Below, one piece after another: positions 35,101-44,239 of a stretch of DNA of 64,000 nucleotides. Source of the stretch: Bacteroidetes bacterium UBA1941 (lineage in GTDB: Bacteria > Bacteroidota > Bacteroidia > Chitinophagales > LD1); the NCBI GenBank assembly GCA_002336805.1, contig DDEZ01000011.1, positions 866,318 to 930,317 on the forward strand, read 5' to 3'. Below the pieces are notes generated by a model. That model saw nothing but the letters and a program-made list of their open reading frames with translations, searched no databases and had not been told where the DNA came from. Within the stretch, counting starts at the first letter, position 1, and each line of letters starts with the position of its first letter. Position numbers and translations under genes: made by a program.

Positions 35101-35391
35101 TATGTCAAAGGTCACGTTGATGTTAAAGTTGCCGGAGTTGGTACTGCTGCTCTGCATATATACCATTCCCGGTGTTCCATTCACCTGTTCCTCTATAGGT
35201 ATCGCCACCGTCTGCTCTACCGTCTCCGCATCGGCACCTGTATACTGGCCGCTCACAGATACTGCAGGAGGAGATATATTGGGATATTGATCTACGGCCA
35301 GATTGAATATGCAGATCACACCTGCTATCATCAGCACGATAGATATCACTATAGCAGTGACCGGTCGCTTGATGAAAGTATTAGCTATCAT
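32122..35391 (-). CDS. RND efflux pump inner-membrane subunit (HAE1 family), second pump
   Basis: 1089 residues from ATG 35391 (MIANTFIKRPVTAIVIS), chosen because it matches the start of all HAE1 pumps; the frame extends to 35445 but inside the preceding pump gene. Twelve membrane helices in two halves with two large periplasmic domains. The proton-relay Asp pair is in IGIVVDDAIIVVEA (about 397-410), with the Lys in the second half at LIGLSAKNAILIVEFA. The periplasmic motif VEQTVAIPIEEQVNGTPG is the usual porter domain loop. Exports hydrophobic drugs or bile-salt-like compounds by proton antiport; substrates are not predictable. It overlaps the end of the first pump gene by 11 bases, the last of a tolC-adaptor-pump-pump operon. 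Confidence 0.94.
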   Translation of the reverse strand: MIANTFIKRPVTAIVISIVLMIAGVICIFNLAVDQYPNISPPAVSVSGQYTGADAETVEQTVAIPIEEQVNGTPGMVYMQSSSTNSGNFNINVTFDIATNVRIAALNVQNRVGIAKPILPAVVSKLGATVRARNPSMLMLVAVYSPKGTHGRPFLDNYTNIYLQDALLRVPGVGDINARADNFSMRIWMNPDKMASYNITTQDVSAALDAQNMQVAAGAVGAPPQPGDQVREVPILVNGRMEKASEFEKVIVKTDTATGTIVYLRDIARVELGKFTFSSNSFVDGKPASYLMIFQSPGSNALQTAKNVYAELERLKKTFPVDIDYKVPFESVTIIQVSIKEVLLTLIQALGLVAIVVFLFLQNLRSTLIPIFAIPVSILGTFCFFIPLGFTINTLTLFGFVLAIGIVVDDAIIVVEAVQHYIDEQGMSAKEATYRAMKDISGPVVAIALILAAVFVPVGFIPGIVGRLYQQFAITIAISVVLSAFVALSLTPALCTLLLRPTAKDKEDKIKWYQKPFHYFNVGFDKLSYRYSNGVKHSIHRSPWIVALLTIICVATFFLFKYKPSGFIPSEDDGRLFVTYQLPEGSSTAASVGVISKLMKVVGSTPGVTHFAALSGFNVLNGAANSNNGTIFTTLAPWDDRKADSLKVPGIIEVLKKRIAKAGIKNANIVVIPPPPIRGIGQSAGYSIQIQQGNSTDDVHAFEAVVKKFVAAAQKNPATSTAFSFFSAHTPAFSLTVDREKCRKMGVNIADVFSTIQANMGSLFVNNFTLYNRTYHVVIQADTAYRALISDMNRYYVRNQAGSMVPLSTLISYKPIETAPLITHFNIFRSAEVNGATPPGYSTGQGIEALKETASKVLPPGYTYEFSGLSYEEIKAGSTTVYIFLFSITFVFLFLAALYESWSVPLSVMLAVPISAFGAILLLICIPKLTNNVYAQIGLITLIGLSAKNAILIVEFAKIRVDRGEELIASTVDAVKLRLRPIVMTSAAFILGVMPLVLATGAGAVARNTIGVTVLGGMIASTTISIFIVPVLFVLFTKFSYGKKELAWLQAHHEELLEKERKVEAQNIDPELEYEIAHAKDKHDQRKNE

Positions 35392-38300
35392 GCGTCTCGT
35401 CAGGATTTTCTCCCTTGGGGTCTTCGGGTTTGCTAGACTGGTCACTATCCTGGGTTCCTTCTTCCGGCAGGGATAAGATATCCTTGGCCTTTGGCAGTGC
35501 AGTCAGTTCCTCAGATGCAGGCAATGCATTTTCTATTTCTTCAGGCGGAGTAAAGCCATGATGGTCATGGCTGTGATTGTTTGCTTTTTCGCCTGGGTTG
35601 GCCTGGTCCTTTTCTTTTTGTATCTCATACTCCAGCTCTGGGTCTATGTCCTGCTCGTCCACTTTCTTGGCCTTGGCTTTCAGATCGTCTTTATGAGCTT
35701 TCAGGTATTCCAGTTGTTTTTTGCCGTAGGAGAATCTAGTGATGAGGACAAACAGGACGGGTACTACAAATATGGCTATGGTAGAAGCAGCCAGCATACC
35801 TCCCAGTACAGTGAGACCTATCGTACGCCGCGCTACGGCACCTGCCCCGGTGGCAAATACCAGCGGCAGCACTCCCAGTATAAATGCGAGAGACGTCATC
35901 ACTATGGGGCGTAGCCTCAGACGGACTGCCTCTAGTGTAGAGTCCATCAGGTCTTCTCCCATATCTACCCGTACCTTTGCGAACTCTACGATCAGGATAG
36001 CATTCTTGGCAGCCAGGCCTATCAGCGTGATGAGGCCGATCTGTGCGTATACGTTATTGGTCAGGCTCGGCACGAGGAAGAGGGCCAGTATCGCGCCAAA
36101 GGCACCTATCGGCACAGCCAGCAGTACTGAGAAAGGAACTGACCAGCTCTCATACAGCGCCGCAAGGAAAAGGAATACAAAGGTGATGGAGAATAGGAAG
36201 ATATAGATTGTAGCTGAGCCGGCTTTGATCTCTTCATAGCTCAGGCCGGAAAATTCTATCGCATATCCCTCTGGCAATGTGCTGGCAGCTACCTGGCGCA
36301 GGGCATCCATTGCTTCAGTGCTGCTATGCCCCTCGGCAGCCGCACCATCTACCTCTGCTGACCGGAAAATATTGAAGTGAGAGATCAATGGTGCTGCTTC
36401 TGTAGGCTGGTAGCTGATCACAGTGCCGAGTGGCAGCATATCGCCGGCCTGATTCCTCACATAGTACTTATTCATATCAGTGATCATAGTACGGAAGGCT
36501 GTATCCGCCTGCACCACTACGTGAAAGGTTCTGTTATACGTGGTAAAGTCATTTACATACAGGCTTCCCATAAAGGCCTGGATAGTAGTGAACACATCTC
36601 CGATATTTACCCCTAGCTTTTCGCATTTTTCGCGATCTACGGTTAGGTTATAGCTGGGCGTATTGGCTGTATAGAAGGTAAGGGAGCTGCCTATGGCAGG
36701 ATCCTTTTTGGCCTCGGCTATAAACCTATTGACCACCTTCTCAAATGCATGCACATCATCTGTCGTATTGCGCTGCTCCATCTGCATGCTGTAGCCCACC
36801 GTGGCGCCGAGGCCCGGTATAGGTGATGGCTGGATCACTTGTACATTAGCATCCCTCACGCCGGCGCTATCTATGCGCTTTTGCATCTCGCCTATGATAT
36901 TAGGTACTTTCTCATTGGAGTGGTGGCGGTCATCCCATGGCTTCAGCTGCACGTATATAGTACCACTGTTAGAGTTGGTAGCATTATTTACCACATTGAG
37001 GCCGGAGAGAGCAGCATAGTGACCCACACCAGGAGTTTCGGCTACTACCTTCATGAGGCGCTGCATCACATCCACAGAGCGGGCTGTAGAGGCTGCAGGA
37101 GGCAGCTGATAGGTCACGTACAGATTGCCATCATCTTCGGATGGGAGAAATCCTGACGCCTTGTGCGCAAAGAGGAAATAAGCACCGATACACAGGCAGA
37201 CGAGCAGTATCACTACATATCTGGTGCCGGCGATACTTTTCTTTACCCCCTCGGCATACTTCCCGGTGATCCGGTCAAACCAATCATTGAACCTGATAAA
37301 AAGTTTATCAAGGCCTTTTGCCTCAGCTTTTGTTTTAGACTTGCGCAGCAGCAGGGAGCACAGGGCAGGGGTGAGCGATAAAGCTATGAATGCAGATAGC
37401 AGTACCGATATAGCGATCGTAATGGCAAACTGCTGGTAAAGCCTGCCTACGATACCCGGTATGAATCCTACCGGTACGAATACGGCTGCCAGGATCAGTG
37501 CAATGGCTATGACGGGTGCAGAGATGTCCTTCATGGCATGATAGGTGGCCTCCTTGGGCGTCATGCCATCATGGTCTATATAGTGCTGCACAGCCTCTAC
37601 TACTATGATGGCATCATCTACCACGATGCCTATGGCAAGCACAAAGCCAAACATGGTCAGCGTATTGATGGTAAAGCCGAGCGGAATGAAGAAACAAAAA
37701 GTACCAAGAATAGATACCGGTATGGCGAGTACTGGGATGAGCGTCGAGCGCCAGTTTTGCAGGAAGAGGTAGACCACTATGGCCACCAGTGCGAGTGTCA
37801 GTATCAGCGTGAAGACCACATCTTTCATAGAGGTTTTCACTACCGTCACAGACTCAAATGGCACGGAGTATTCTACATCTGCGGGAAATGTCTCCTTTAG
37901 TTTTGTCAGCTCCTTGTATACGCCGTTAGCTGTTTCGAGTGCATTGCTGCCGGGGGCCTGGTAGATACGCAGGTATGATGCACGATGTCCATCTACAAAT
38001 GAATTGCTGGAGAAAGTAAACTTGCCTAGCTCTACACGGGCTACATCTTTCAGGTAGACCAGCTCGCCGGTCTCAGGCACAGATTTTACGATGATATTTT
38101 CAAACTCTGATACTTTGCTCAGTCGCCCATTCACCAGTATGCCTAGCTCAAAAGTCTGGTCTGATGCCTGTGGGGGGACACCGGCAGAGCCTGCCGCTAC
38201 TTGTACATTTTGTGTGGTCAGGGCTGTGATGACATCAGTAGGAGTGAGGCGATAGGCTGCCATTTTCTCCGGATTCATCCAGACGCGCATACTAAAGTCA

Positions 38301-38842
38301 TCCGTAAACCTATTGATACTACCCACTCCCGGTACGCGCAGCAGGGCATCCTGTACGAATATATTGGTATAGTTGTCCAGAAATGTAATGTTGTGTGTAC
38401 CCTTAGGCGAGTATACTGCCACCATCATCAGCATGCTGGGGTTCAGTGCCCGTACTGTCAGCCCCAGACGGCTGACCACAGCTGGCAGCAGGGGAGTAGC
38501 TATACTCACCCGGTTCTGTACATCCAGCGCAGCTACATCTATGTCTGTACCTATTTTGAAGGTCACATTCATCTGCATCTGGCCGTTGTTGGTACTATTG
38601 CTCTGCATGTACTCCATGCCGGGTGTGCCATTCACCTGCTCCTCTATAGGTGTGGCCACGGTTTGCTCCACTGTCATAGCATCAGCACCTGTGAACTGGC
38701 CATTGATCTGCACAATAGGAGGTGTGATATCCGGATATTGGTCTATAGGCAGATTGAGTATGCAGAGCACCCCTGTGATAGCCAGTACTATGGAGATCAC
38801 CATTGCCGTCACCGGCCGCTTTATAAAAGTATTGGCGATCAA
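35381..38842 (-). CDS. RND efflux pump inner-membrane subunit (HAE1 family), first pump
   Basis: 1153 residues starting MIANTFIKRPVTAMVIS. Architecture as for the neighbouring pump: Asp pair in IGIVVDDAIIVVEA, Lys in IGLAAKNAILIVEFA, porter loop VEQTVATPIEEQVNGTPG. It is closely related to the second pump (long identical stretches) but diverges in the periplasmic loops that select substrate, and has an extra acidic/His-rich cytoplasmic tail (NHSHDHHGF, about 1090-1150) that the second pump lacks. Two distinct pumps sharing one adaptor and one outer-membrane channel recall MdtBC, where the pumps form a heterotrimer. Starts 4 bases after the adaptor stop. Confidence 0.94.
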   Translation of the reverse strand: MIANTFIKRPVTAMVISIVLAITGVLCILNLPIDQYPDITPPIVQINGQFTGADAMTVEQTVATPIEEQVNGTPGMEYMQSNSTNNGQMQMNVTFKIGTDIDVAALDVQNRVSIATPLLPAVVSRLGLTVRALNPSMLMMVAVYSPKGTHNITFLDNYTNIFVQDALLRVPGVGSINRFTDDFSMRVWMNPEKMAAYRLTPTDVITALTTQNVQVAAGSAGVPPQASDQTFELGILVNGRLSKVSEFENIIVKSVPETGELVYLKDVARVELGKFTFSSNSFVDGHRASYLRIYQAPGSNALETANGVYKELTKLKETFPADVEYSVPFESVTVVKTSMKDVVFTLILTLALVAIVVYLFLQNWRSTLIPVLAIPVSILGTFCFFIPLGFTINTLTMFGFVLAIGIVVDDAIIVVEAVQHYIDHDGMTPKEATYHAMKDISAPVIAIALILAAVFVPVGFIPGIVGRLYQQFAITIAISVLLSAFIALSLTPALCSLLLRKSKTKAEAKGLDKLFIRFNDWFDRITGKYAEGVKKSIAGTRYVVILLVCLCIGAYFLFAHKASGFLPSEDDGNLYVTYQLPPAASTARSVDVMQRLMKVVAETPGVGHYAALSGLNVVNNATNSNSGTIYVQLKPWDDRHHSNEKVPNIIGEMQKRIDSAGVRDANVQVIQPSPIPGLGATVGYSMQMEQRNTTDDVHAFEKVVNRFIAEAKKDPAIGSSLTFYTANTPSYNLTVDREKCEKLGVNIGDVFTTIQAFMGSLYVNDFTTYNRTFHVVVQADTAFRTMITDMNKYYVRNQAGDMLPLGTVISYQPTEAAPLISHFNIFRSAEVDGAAAEGHSSTEAMDALRQVAASTLPEGYAIEFSGLSYEEIKAGSATIYIFLFSITFVFLFLAALYESWSVPFSVLLAVPIGAFGAILALFLVPSLTNNVYAQIGLITLIGLAAKNAILIVEFAKVRVDMGEDLMDSTLEAVRLRLRPIVMTSLAFILGVLPLVFATGAGAVARRTIGLTVLGGMLAASTIAIFVVPVLFVLITRFSYGKKQLEYLKAHKDDLKAKAKKVDEQDIDPELEYEIQKEKDQANPGEKANNHSHDHHGFTPPEEIENALPASEELTALPKAKDILSLPEEGTQDSDQSSKPEDPKGENPDETHDS

Positions 38843-38845
38843 GGT

Positions 38846-40087
38846 TTACTCTTTATTATACTTTACTGCTGCTGTATCTTTGGCCACTCCGGTAGTATCA
38901 TTTGGCTTGCCTGCTGCAGGCTTTTTGCCTACCGCTACTTTGGAGCCATCGTGTAGCTGCTGCACACCATCTACTACTATCTGCTCACCCTCCTGCAGGC
39001 CTTCTTTGATGATCACGCCTGGTCCTATGGTCTGCCCCAGGGTCACCCGCCGCTGAAAGACATGTGGACTAGGTCCTTTCTGCTCTGTACTGTCACTTTC
39101 TGTCTTTTCCTTCTTTTTCAGAGAGTCCGGCACTTGGATCAGCGTATCCCTGACTACAAAGACAAAATACTCTCCCATCTGCTCTACTACAGCCCTACCT
39201 GGTATCAGCAGCTGTGGTGTGGCTTCCTGATTGTGTACCCGGACTACGCAGCTCATGCCCACACGCAGTTCTTGTTTAGGATTAGGAAACTCAAGCCTGA
39301 CCCGTATGGAGCCCGTCTGTGCATTGACCGCACGGTCTATCACAGATATCCTGCCCTGATAGGCGTAGATACTATTGTCAGGCATTATGATGGTGAAAAG
39401 CGAATCTATAGCCACAGCCTTTTTGCCCTGTAGCTGATCGAAGAAACCGAGCTCTTTTTCATTGGCCAGGAAGTCTACTGCCATAGGATCATTGGTAGAT
39501 ATTGTGTTTAGTATGGTTTGCCCTACTGTCACTGTATTGCCTAGCTTCACCTGGCTGAAGCCAATGGTGCCGTCAAAAGGAGCTGTGATGATAGAGAAGC
39601 CAAGATTTGTCTGCGCAGTTTTGACCTGCTGCTGTGCGGCCTGTACATCGCTTTTAGCGTTTTGAAGGGTGATCACGGCATGATCGTACTGTTGCTTAGC
39701 TACTGCGTTATGTTCATTCAGATAGGCATAGCGGTCTGCATCCTGCTGGGCCTGAGTTTCGTTTCCCTGTGCGACCCGCAGGTTAGCCAGGGCCTGGTCA
39801 TAGGCAGCCTGGTACACACGGCCATCTATCTCATATAGCTTCTGCCCCTTTTTTACGTTCGTACCTTCTTCAAAGAATATCCCCGTCACATAGCCCTGCA
39901 CTTGTGGCACCAGATTGACCTGGCTGAGGGCCTGAGTGGTAGCTGGATACTTATTATAGTATAGCACGCCCTGCTTCTCCACAGTCATCACATTGACTGC
40001 TACCGGTGGCGGTGGCGGCGTTTTTTTCTGATGGCAGGCCGTCAGGATCACTGTCAGTATACATATGGTAAGGGTTGCTCTGCTCAT
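38846..40087 (-). CDS. RND efflux periplasmic adaptor lipoprotein (MFP)
   Basis: 413 residues. Signal and lipobox MSRATLTICILTVILTACHQ (Cys18). The order is as in AcrA: beta-barrel strand VNVMTVEKQGV, lipoyl half (VQGYVTGIFFEEGTNVKKGQ), coiled-coil hairpin (AYDQALANLRVAQGN to AQQQVKTAQTNL), second lipoyl half (IITAPFDGTIGF) and a membrane-proximal C-terminal region (GVIIKEGLQEGEQIVVDGVQ). It links the inner-membrane pump to the TolC-type channel. Ends 3 bases before the first pump start and follows the channel gene by 22 bases, hence cotranscribed. Confidence 0.94.
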   Translation of the reverse strand: MSRATLTICILTVILTACHQKKTPPPPPVAVNVMTVEKQGVLYYNKYPATTQALSQVNLVPQVQGYVTGIFFEEGTNVKKGQKLYEIDGRVYQAAYDQALANLRVAQGNETQAQQDADRYAYLNEHNAVAKQQYDHAVITLQNAKSDVQAAQQQVKTAQTNLGFSIITAPFDGTIGFSQVKLGNTVTVGQTILNTISTNDPMAVDFLANEKELGFFDQLQGKKAVAIDSLFTIIMPDNSIYAYQGRISVIDRAVNAQTGSIRVRLEFPNPKQELRVGMSCVVRVHNQEATPQLLIPGRAVVEQMGEYFVFVVRDTLIQVPDSLKKKEKTESDSTEQKGPSPHVFQRRVTLGQTIGPGVIIKEGLQEGEQIVVDGVQQLHDGSKVAVGKKPAAGKPNDTTGVAKDTAAVKYNKE

Positions 40088-40109
40088 TTTTACGATTTGT
40101 TCATGCTTA

Positions 40110-41501
40110 TTAGTAGCTGATATTGCCCATGGCTTTTTTTAGTTCGATCTTGCTGGACAGCACATCAAAGAGGGCATTGATATAGCCTATCTGAGAGTTG
40201 ATCAGGTTTGACTCTGCTGTGATCACATTGAGGTATGGCACGATACCCTGCCGGTACTGCATGTCTACTATCCCGTAGGCTCTGCGGGCCAGTTCTACAT
40301 TGTCCCGGAGGGCGTAGAGATTGGTCATATTATTTTTATAGCCTGCCAGGGCTGTGGTATACTCTGTATATATGGAAGAGCGCAGACTCTCCTCGCGCCA
40401 GTCCAGCACCTGGTATTGTAGCCTGGCCTTGTGTATACCCTCTACACGAGAGAAACCGGTAAAGAGCGGCAAGTTTAGGCCAACACCGATCAGAGAGTTT
40501 GGGTATGAATACCGGAATAACTCGGGAAGCTGGTTGTTTTGAAAGACGTAGTTATAAGTGTAGTAAATATTGAGGCTGGGCAGGAAGGAAAGGTCATTGT
40601 ACATGATCACACTGCGCTGTATCTCTTTGGCGGTCTGCAGCTCTTTGTATTCTATCCGGTTTTCAAAGTGGAGCTGCTCTGTAGTATCTAATATGATATC
40701 ACGGTTCATCTGTAGCGTATCAAAGGCAACATTGAAGTTTTGCTGGGGCGGATAGCCCATCAGTTGCTTGAGCTGGGCGTATTGAGGCCGTACATTTTCT
40801 ACTGCCTGCCTGAGTGAGGCCCTGGAGTTGTTTAGAGAGATGGCAGCCTCATCATAGTCTGTTTCATCAGATACGCCTGACCGGAACTTGTAGTATGCAT
40901 CTGCCATATTCTTATTGAGGCGGATAGTATCTTCTTTCAGGACCTCTATTTTCTCTATAGTCAGCAGCAGGTCATAAAAGGCAGTACTGACACCGGCTAC
41001 CACACCTATTTTAGTACTATCTATAGATTGGACGGCCTGCCTGGTATATAGTGGGGCACTGGTCGCAGCATACAGGAGAGATGGGCTGAAGAGCGCTTGT
41101 GTCACATTCAGCGTGGGTATCAGGCTATTGACCACACCACTGCGCGTCTGTGTCACTGTACCATTGCTATCTGTGAATATGGTCCTTTGTGGCTCTACAT
41201 AGTGTACGAAGCTAGCTGTCACACCCACCTGTGGCAGCCAGCCGGATACGTTGATATGATTATTGGCCTTAGTAATAGCTACATTCAGCTGTGATATCCT
41301 GACGGCAGGCTGATGTTTCAGCGCATAGTCTATACACTGGTCCAGCGTCAGGTAGTCGCCGTTATTGATTTGGGTCCTTACCTCGCCCTGAGCCCGCGCG
41401 TGATAATGCCATAGGCTCAGCACACATATGAGGCAGATCGGGAAAAGCTTCCACAGATTATGACCGGAGGTAGCCGGATACTGACGTTGGTTTATACTCA
41501 C
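40110..41501 (-). CDS. TolC-family outer-membrane efflux channel
   Basis: 463 residues with a signal peptide (ending in HYHARAQ). Two OEP repeats: the first opening DYLTLDQCIDYALKHQPAVR, the second in EQLHFENRIEYKELQTAKEI; both halves hold the long amphipathic helices of the TolC tunnel. VNLPLFTGF-like barrel signature is present (GVGLNLPLFTGF), then the usual equatorial end SQIGYINALFDVLSSKIELKK. First gene of the efflux operon; promoter should lie in the 444-base divergent region upstream. No regulator (TetR or AraC) is adjacent. Confidence 0.93.
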   Translation of the reverse strand: MSINQRQYPATSGHNLWKLFPICLICVLSLWHYHARAQGEVRTQINNGDYLTLDQCIDYALKHQPAVRISQLNVAITKANNHINVSGWLPQVGVTASFVHYVEPQRTIFTDSNGTVTQTRSGVVNSLIPTLNVTQALFSPSLLYAATSAPLYTRQAVQSIDSTKIGVVAGVSTAFYDLLLTIEKIEVLKEDTIRLNKNMADAYYKFRSGVSDETDYDEAAISLNNSRASLRQAVENVRPQYAQLKQLMGYPPQQNFNVAFDTLQMNRDIILDTTEQLHFENRIEYKELQTAKEIQRSVIMYNDLSFLPSLNIYYTYNYVFQNNQLPELFRYSYPNSLIGVGLNLPLFTGFSRVEGIHKARLQYQVLDWREESLRSSIYTEYTTALAGYKNNMTNLYALRDNVELARRAYGIVDMQYRQGIVPYLNVITAESNLINSQIGYINALFDVLSSKIELKKAMGNISY

Positions 41502-41945
41502 TGGGGCACAGTCATTTGATCACATTTCATTTTCATAATAGCGTGCCATTGTGATGAAATGGACTACAAATTTATCCTTGAGGAGGCCAAACATTCGTTA
41601 AACTAGGTAAATCCCTATCCTTGGGACTTAAATAAAACCTATTAAGCGGTCATTAGATTTTCTGAAACAAATACTTGCACTACAATGAATTATGTAGCCG
41701 AGGAAAAACTTTCCTTTACCGATAATGGAAAATAGCCTAAGTGGGAAATGGTGGCATTGGGCAATGTTTATGTATTTACCTCTTGATTGGAGCCGATGAC
41801 CTATTTTCTTTCGGTAAATAAAGAAATAAATAACTGTATATCAGTTTATTGCGTTTTTGTGGTAGGTTTTTAACTAAAGGACTCATGTTAAAACATCCTT
41901 TCGCGTTATCCAAAATCATAGTTTTGAATAAAATAAATTCTATTG
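41502..41945. other. Divergent intergenic region
   Basis: 444 AT-rich bases between the efflux operon and the M43 peptidase gene. It must hold both promoters, but I see no convincing pair of TTG and TAnnTTTG boxes, repeat or RNA gene. Confidence 0.4.
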
Positions 41946-44006
41946 ATGAAAAAGATACTCTTAGCCGCCATCACGAGCCTATCGCTCTGTGGCGCTACAG
42001 CGCAGCGCACCTGCAATACAATGAATGTGCACCAGCGCCTCATGCAGGCTGACCCGCAGTATGCTACCCACAGGGCCTCTATAGAGCAGCAGACGCAGGC
42101 GTACGCTGCCCAGCATCCTCATGGTAGTCAGCGGAGTGTGATCACTATACCTGTAGTAGTCCACGTGATATACAAGGTGGCTGCCGGCAATATCAGCGAT
42201 GCACAGATACAATCTCAGATAGCTCGACTCAATCTGGACTACCACAAGCTGAATGCGGATACGGCTAGTGTCCCGGCAGTGTGGGATAGCCTGGTGGCTG
42301 ACTGCAATATTCAGTTCTGCCTGGCACAGCGGGATCCGAGCGGCCTGCCTACCACTGGTATAGTACGCGTGCAAACCACAGTATCCTCATGGCTGGACGA
42401 TGACAAGGTAAAATATACAGCTCAAGGTGGTGACGATGCCTGGCCGGCTTCATCTTACCTCAATATATGGGTATGCGACCTGGGCCAAAGCCTCCTGGGC
42501 TACTCTCAGTTTCCCGGTGGTCCGGCAGCTACTGATGGCTGCGTGATCCTGAATACAGCCTTTGGCGATCAGGTGGGTACTGTGCAGTCTCCTTTTGATA
42601 TGGGCCGTACGGTGACACATGAGGTAGGCCACTGGCTAAACCTCTATCACACATGGGGTGATGATAATGGAGCCTGCAGCGGATCTGATCTGGTAGGTGA
42701 TACACCTAATGAAGCAGACGCTAACTATGGTGCACCTGCATTTCCACTCACAGACAATTGCAGTACTACCTCTCCTGGTGTCATGTTCATGAACTACATG
42801 GACTACTCTGATGATGCCGCACTCTATATGTTTACCAAAGGTCAGAATGTGCGCATACAGGCCAACTTTGCCAATGGCGGTGGGCATGCTTCTATATTGA
42901 ATTCGCTGGGCTGCGTATCTCCTGGCGGCGGCCCTTATGCCAGGTTCACTGCTGACAAGCTAAATATCTGCGCAGGCGATGCAGTACAGTTTACAGATCA
43001 GTCTCTCGATACACCTACGGTATATCAGTGGACTTTTGCAGGTGGTACTCCTGCTACCTCTACAGATGTCAACCCGCTGGTGACATACAATACTCCGGGC
43101 ACGTATGCTGTGACGCTGACTGTGACCAGGGACACCAGTAGCGATACCAAAACTATCAGCGGATACATCACTGTGAAGGGTACCTCTCCACTGCCTCTGG
43201 CAGAGGGATTTGAGGGTACATTCCCTCCGACCGGCTGGTCCGTAGTCAATCCGGATAACCAGACAGCGTGGGCTCTCCAAACCGGCGCAGGTGGCTATGG
43301 TGCTTCTTCTAATTCTGCATTCCTCGATAACTATACCCAGCAGAATATCCGCGGCCAGTATGACTACCTCTACACTCCGGTACTGGACTTTACCCAAGGT
43401 ATCACTGCGGATAGCAAACTGAAATTTGACTATGCATATGCACAGAAGAGGACTACCTCCAGAGACTCCCTCTTCGTGCAGTACTCCTCAGACTGCGGTG
43501 CCACATGGACCACAGTCTGGCAAAACGGCGGTGCTGCTATGGCCACCACAGCTACCCTCTATGGTACATCTGTGTATACGCCTGCAGCCGCTGACTGGAA
43601 AACTGATTCATCCATATCACTGGCCAATATGGCTGGTATGGCAGGTGTGCAGTTTGCCTTTGTCAACCTGAGCTATCATGGCAATGCGACTTATCTGGAT
43701 AATATTAATATAGATGCAGTGGTACAGTCTCACACCGGTCTCAATACAATCACAGATAATACGAAGATCAGTGTAATGCCAAATCCTGCGAAGGATAAGT
43801 GTACTGTCTTCATAGACCTGCAGCAGCAGGAGGGCGTCAGCGTAGCGCTGTACAATGTGATAGGGCAGCAGGTATGGGTACATGACCTGGGAACCGTAGG
43901 TAGCGCATCGCAGGCCATAGATATGGCAGCATATCCATCTGGCGTCTATACTATACGTGTGCAGTCTGGAGCGTCCTCCTACACACGCAAGGTAGTAAAG
44001 GAATGA
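41946..44006 (+). CDS. M43 (pappalysin-like) metallopeptidase with PKD and T9SS sorting domain
   Basis: 686 residues from ATG 41946 (MKKILLAAITSLSLCGATAQ); a TTG three bases earlier is in frame but less likely. The zinc motif is HEVGHWLNLYHTWGD (HExxHxxxxxH, about 224-238), with the M43 Met-turn in MFMNYMDYSDD. Next a PKD domain (about 330-415; VYQWTFAGGTPATSTD, TYAVTLTV) and a jelly-roll-like module (about 415-590; GWSVVNPDNQTAWALQ), then a type A T9SS domain (VMPNPAKDKCTVFIDLQ, YPSGVYTIRVQSG). Secreted endoproteases of this kind (cytophagalysin and ulilysin relatives) cut extracellular proteins. Length is normal. Gene stands alone. Confidence 0.93.
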   Translation: MKKILLAAITSLSLCGATAQRTCNTMNVHQRLMQADPQYATHRASIEQQTQAYAAQHPHGSQRSVITIPVVVHVIYKVAAGNISDAQIQSQIARLNLDYHKLNADTASVPAVWDSLVADCNIQFCLAQRDPSGLPTTGIVRVQTTVSSWLDDDKVKYTAQGGDDAWPASSYLNIWVCDLGQSLLGYSQFPGGPAATDGCVILNTAFGDQVGTVQSPFDMGRTVTHEVGHWLNLYHTWGDDNGACSGSDLVGDTPNEADANYGAPAFPLTDNCSTTSPGVMFMNYMDYSDDAALYMFTKGQNVRIQANFANGGGHASILNSLGCVSPGGGPYARFTADKLNICAGDAVQFTDQSLDTPTVYQWTFAGGTPATSTDVNPLVTYNTPGTYAVTLTVTRDTSSDTKTISGYITVKGTSPLPLAEGFEGTFPPTGWSVVNPDNQTAWALQTGAGGYGASSNSAFLDNYTQQNIRGQYDYLYTPVLDFTQGITADSKLKFDYAYAQKRTTSRDSLFVQYSSDCGATWTTVWQNGGAAMATTATLYGTSVYTPAAADWKTDSSISLANMAGMAGVQFAFVNLSYHGNATYLDNINIDAVVQSHTGLNTITDNTKISVMPNPAKDKCTVFIDLQQQEGVSVALYNVIGQQVWVHDLGTVGSASQAIDMAAYPSGVYTIRVQSGASSYTRKVVKE

Positions 44007-44239
44007 TACGGTTTTATATATGAATAATGAGTAATGGGCTTGGCCGCTGGTCAGGCCCATTGCTTTTTACCTACAAAAACGGAGAATACTCCTCTGAAAG
44101 CGGCTAATGCGATCAAGGGTACGTTATATTAGTAAAAGCGATCAGATCTGACCACTGAGTACATCGATCCAGAAGGATTATGAAGGAGATGATCGTCTAT
44201 ACTGCTGAAGTCCTTTTTTAATTACACATAGATCACTGA

